A stretch of 64,000 bases of DNA from Bacillus sp. ISL-18 (GTDB lineage: Bacteria; Bacillota; Bacilli; Bacillales; Cytobacillaceae): the NCBI RefSeq assembly GCF_018613415.1, contig NZ_JAGGQG010000010.1, positions 283,556 through 347,555 of the forward strand. The letters run 5' to 3'. The notes below the pieces were generated by a model. It worked only from the letters and a program-made list of their open reading frames with translations. It did not search any database and was not told where the DNA came from. This document shows positions 63,552-64,000 of this stretch, piece after piece. Made by a program: the position numbers and the translations under genes. Numbering within the stretch: position 1 is the first letter of the stretch; every line of letters begins with the position of its first letter.

Positions 63552-63743
63552 ATGGATAAAAAACTAGTCGTCAAAATGATAAAAAATTGTTTTAGGCAAT
63601 ATTACGAAACGGATTCTCTGCCAGTAAGCGAACAGGATTTAACAAAATTAACGAATCGGATTCTTGAATGGAAAAAGGGAGAGCCCACAGTGGATTTATA
63701 TGAGGTTGTAAATGATGTCGTCTATGAATTTTTGACCAATTAA
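63552..63743 (+). CDS. yqzH: YqzH-family protein
   Basis: A 63-residue helical protein (MDKKLVVKMIKNCFRQYY, VNDVVYEFLTN) matching YqzH by position beside uvrX. ATG with GAGGTG 5 bases upstream is preferred to a GTG one codon earlier. It diverges from uvrX across the LexA boxes. Function unknown. Confidence 0.83.
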   Translation: MDKKLVVKMIKNCFRQYYETDSLPVSEQDLTKLTNRILEWKKGEPTVDLYEVVNDVVYEFLTN

Positions 63744-63749
63744 AGGAAC

Positions 63750-63878
63750 AAAAGCGCAAGCGCCTTGAACAGCCCCGACAAGCATAAGACGCTCTGGGAA
63801 GGAAGGCGTTCTTTGCCTTCATTCCCACAGTGGCTGTAGACCATCGAGGGGCTAGGCGCTGGAGCTAGACGTCGACAG
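63750..63878. repeat. Bacillus intergenic repeat (AAGCGCAAGCGCCTTG type)
   Basis: An imperfect palindrome of about 130 bases: AGCGCAAGCGCCT at one end and AGGCGCTGGAGCT at the other, AGCCCCGAC against TCGAGGGGCT, and an inner GGGAAGGAAGGCG/CCTTCATTCCC region. Sequences of this type are common between genes in Bacillus. It encodes nothing recognisable and can fold as a long hairpin. Confidence 0.75.
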
Positions 63879-63934
63879 TCCTTATATTAACAGTTATCCA
63901 CAAGCGAAAATTTTATAATTTCTTAAACGAATAA

Positions 63935-63956
63935 AAAGCCTCTGAAAAAGAGGCTT
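63935..63956 (-). terminator. Terminator near the window end
   Basis: AAGCCTCT and AGAGGCTT arms followed by TTTTATTCG on the minus strand; it would end a minus-strand gene lying right of the window. Confidence 0.75.
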
Positions 63957-63971
63957 AAATCATTTTAATAA

Positions 63972-64000
63972 TTGGCTGGTTATCTTGAATGTTGATTTCC
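63972..64000. repeat. Second copy of the GTTGATTTCC repeat, truncated by window edge
   Basis: TTGGCTGGTTATCTTGAATG followed by TTGATTTCC repeats the opening of the element at 40311 with a few differences. The remainder is beyond the window. Confidence 0.6.

Noticed and set aside
63894..63902. Perfect DnaA box TTATCCACA near the right end
   Set aside because: A single 9-base match with no cluster of boxes, AT-rich unwinding region or dnaA/dnaN genes nearby is not evidence of an origin.

Overview
The window is a stretch of core chromosome from an endospore-forming, low-GC Bacillaceae species. Gene content and order follow the Bacillus subtilis region from der/cmk through gudB, recS, the res operon, dacB-spmAB, scpAB, lysA, spoVA, sigF, drm, xerD, fur and spoIIM to uvrX/yqzH. 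I read it as a Bacillus sensu lato (Neobacillus/Mesobacillus-like) genome; that placement is inference. Nearly all genes lie on the minus strand. No rRNA, tRNA, CRISPR array, prophage or intact insertion sequence was seen.

Layout. 1-5.6 kb: der (cut by the window edge), yphA, ypzI, fni, an S1-domain protein, plsC, cmk, ypfB. 5.7-14.5 kb: spore cortex lysis (sleB-ypeB), prsW, ansA, bacillithiol disulfide reductase ypdA, glutamate dehydrogenase gudB, a MecA-type adaptor, a metallophosphoesterase and a CBS protein. 14.6-15.7 kb: the cotJABC spore coat operon on the plus strand. 15.8-24.4 kb: ypbF/E/D, recS-ypbB, ferredoxin, an FMN riboswitch with ribU, an M23/LysM peptidase, and sigX-rsiX. 24.7-31.6 kb: resABCDE (cytochrome c maturation and its two-component system) and rluB. 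31.8-43.4 kb: spmAB-dacB, a sodF with an N-terminal extension, ypuI, scpAB, several very small genes, ypuF, ribT, ypuA, lysA and spoVAF. 43.4-48.1 kb: the rest of a reduced spoVA cluster, the spoIIA (sigF) operon and dacF. 48.2-56.4 kb: nucleoside salvage (pdp, punA, drm), xerD, yqzK, fur, spoIIM, endonuclease Q, nudF, mciZ. 56.4-64 kb: yqkF, yqkE, CoA-transferase scoAB, HMG-CoA lyase, a hydrolase, a CDGSH protein, the SOS polymerase uvrX with yolD, yqzH, and repeat elements.

How the genes fit together. Sporulation dominates. A SigH promoter with a Spo0A box drives spoIIA; a SigF promoter drives dacF; SigE-like promoters drive cotJ, spoIIM and dacB; a SigG promoter drives spoVAA. Envelope-stress genes carry ECF-type promoters (sigX itself and ypuA). 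uvrX has two LexA boxes, drm a cre site, fur a PerR-like box and ribU an FMN riboswitch. These sites were read by eye against published consensus sequences.

The most notable departures from the familiar region are a spoVA operon lacking spoVAC, spoVAD and spoVAEb, an XerD in which the conserved catalytic beta-hairpin lysine is threonine, and several unannotated microproteins. I found no clear sign of an entirely new multi-gene system; the window is mostly well-known chromosome with some unusual details.
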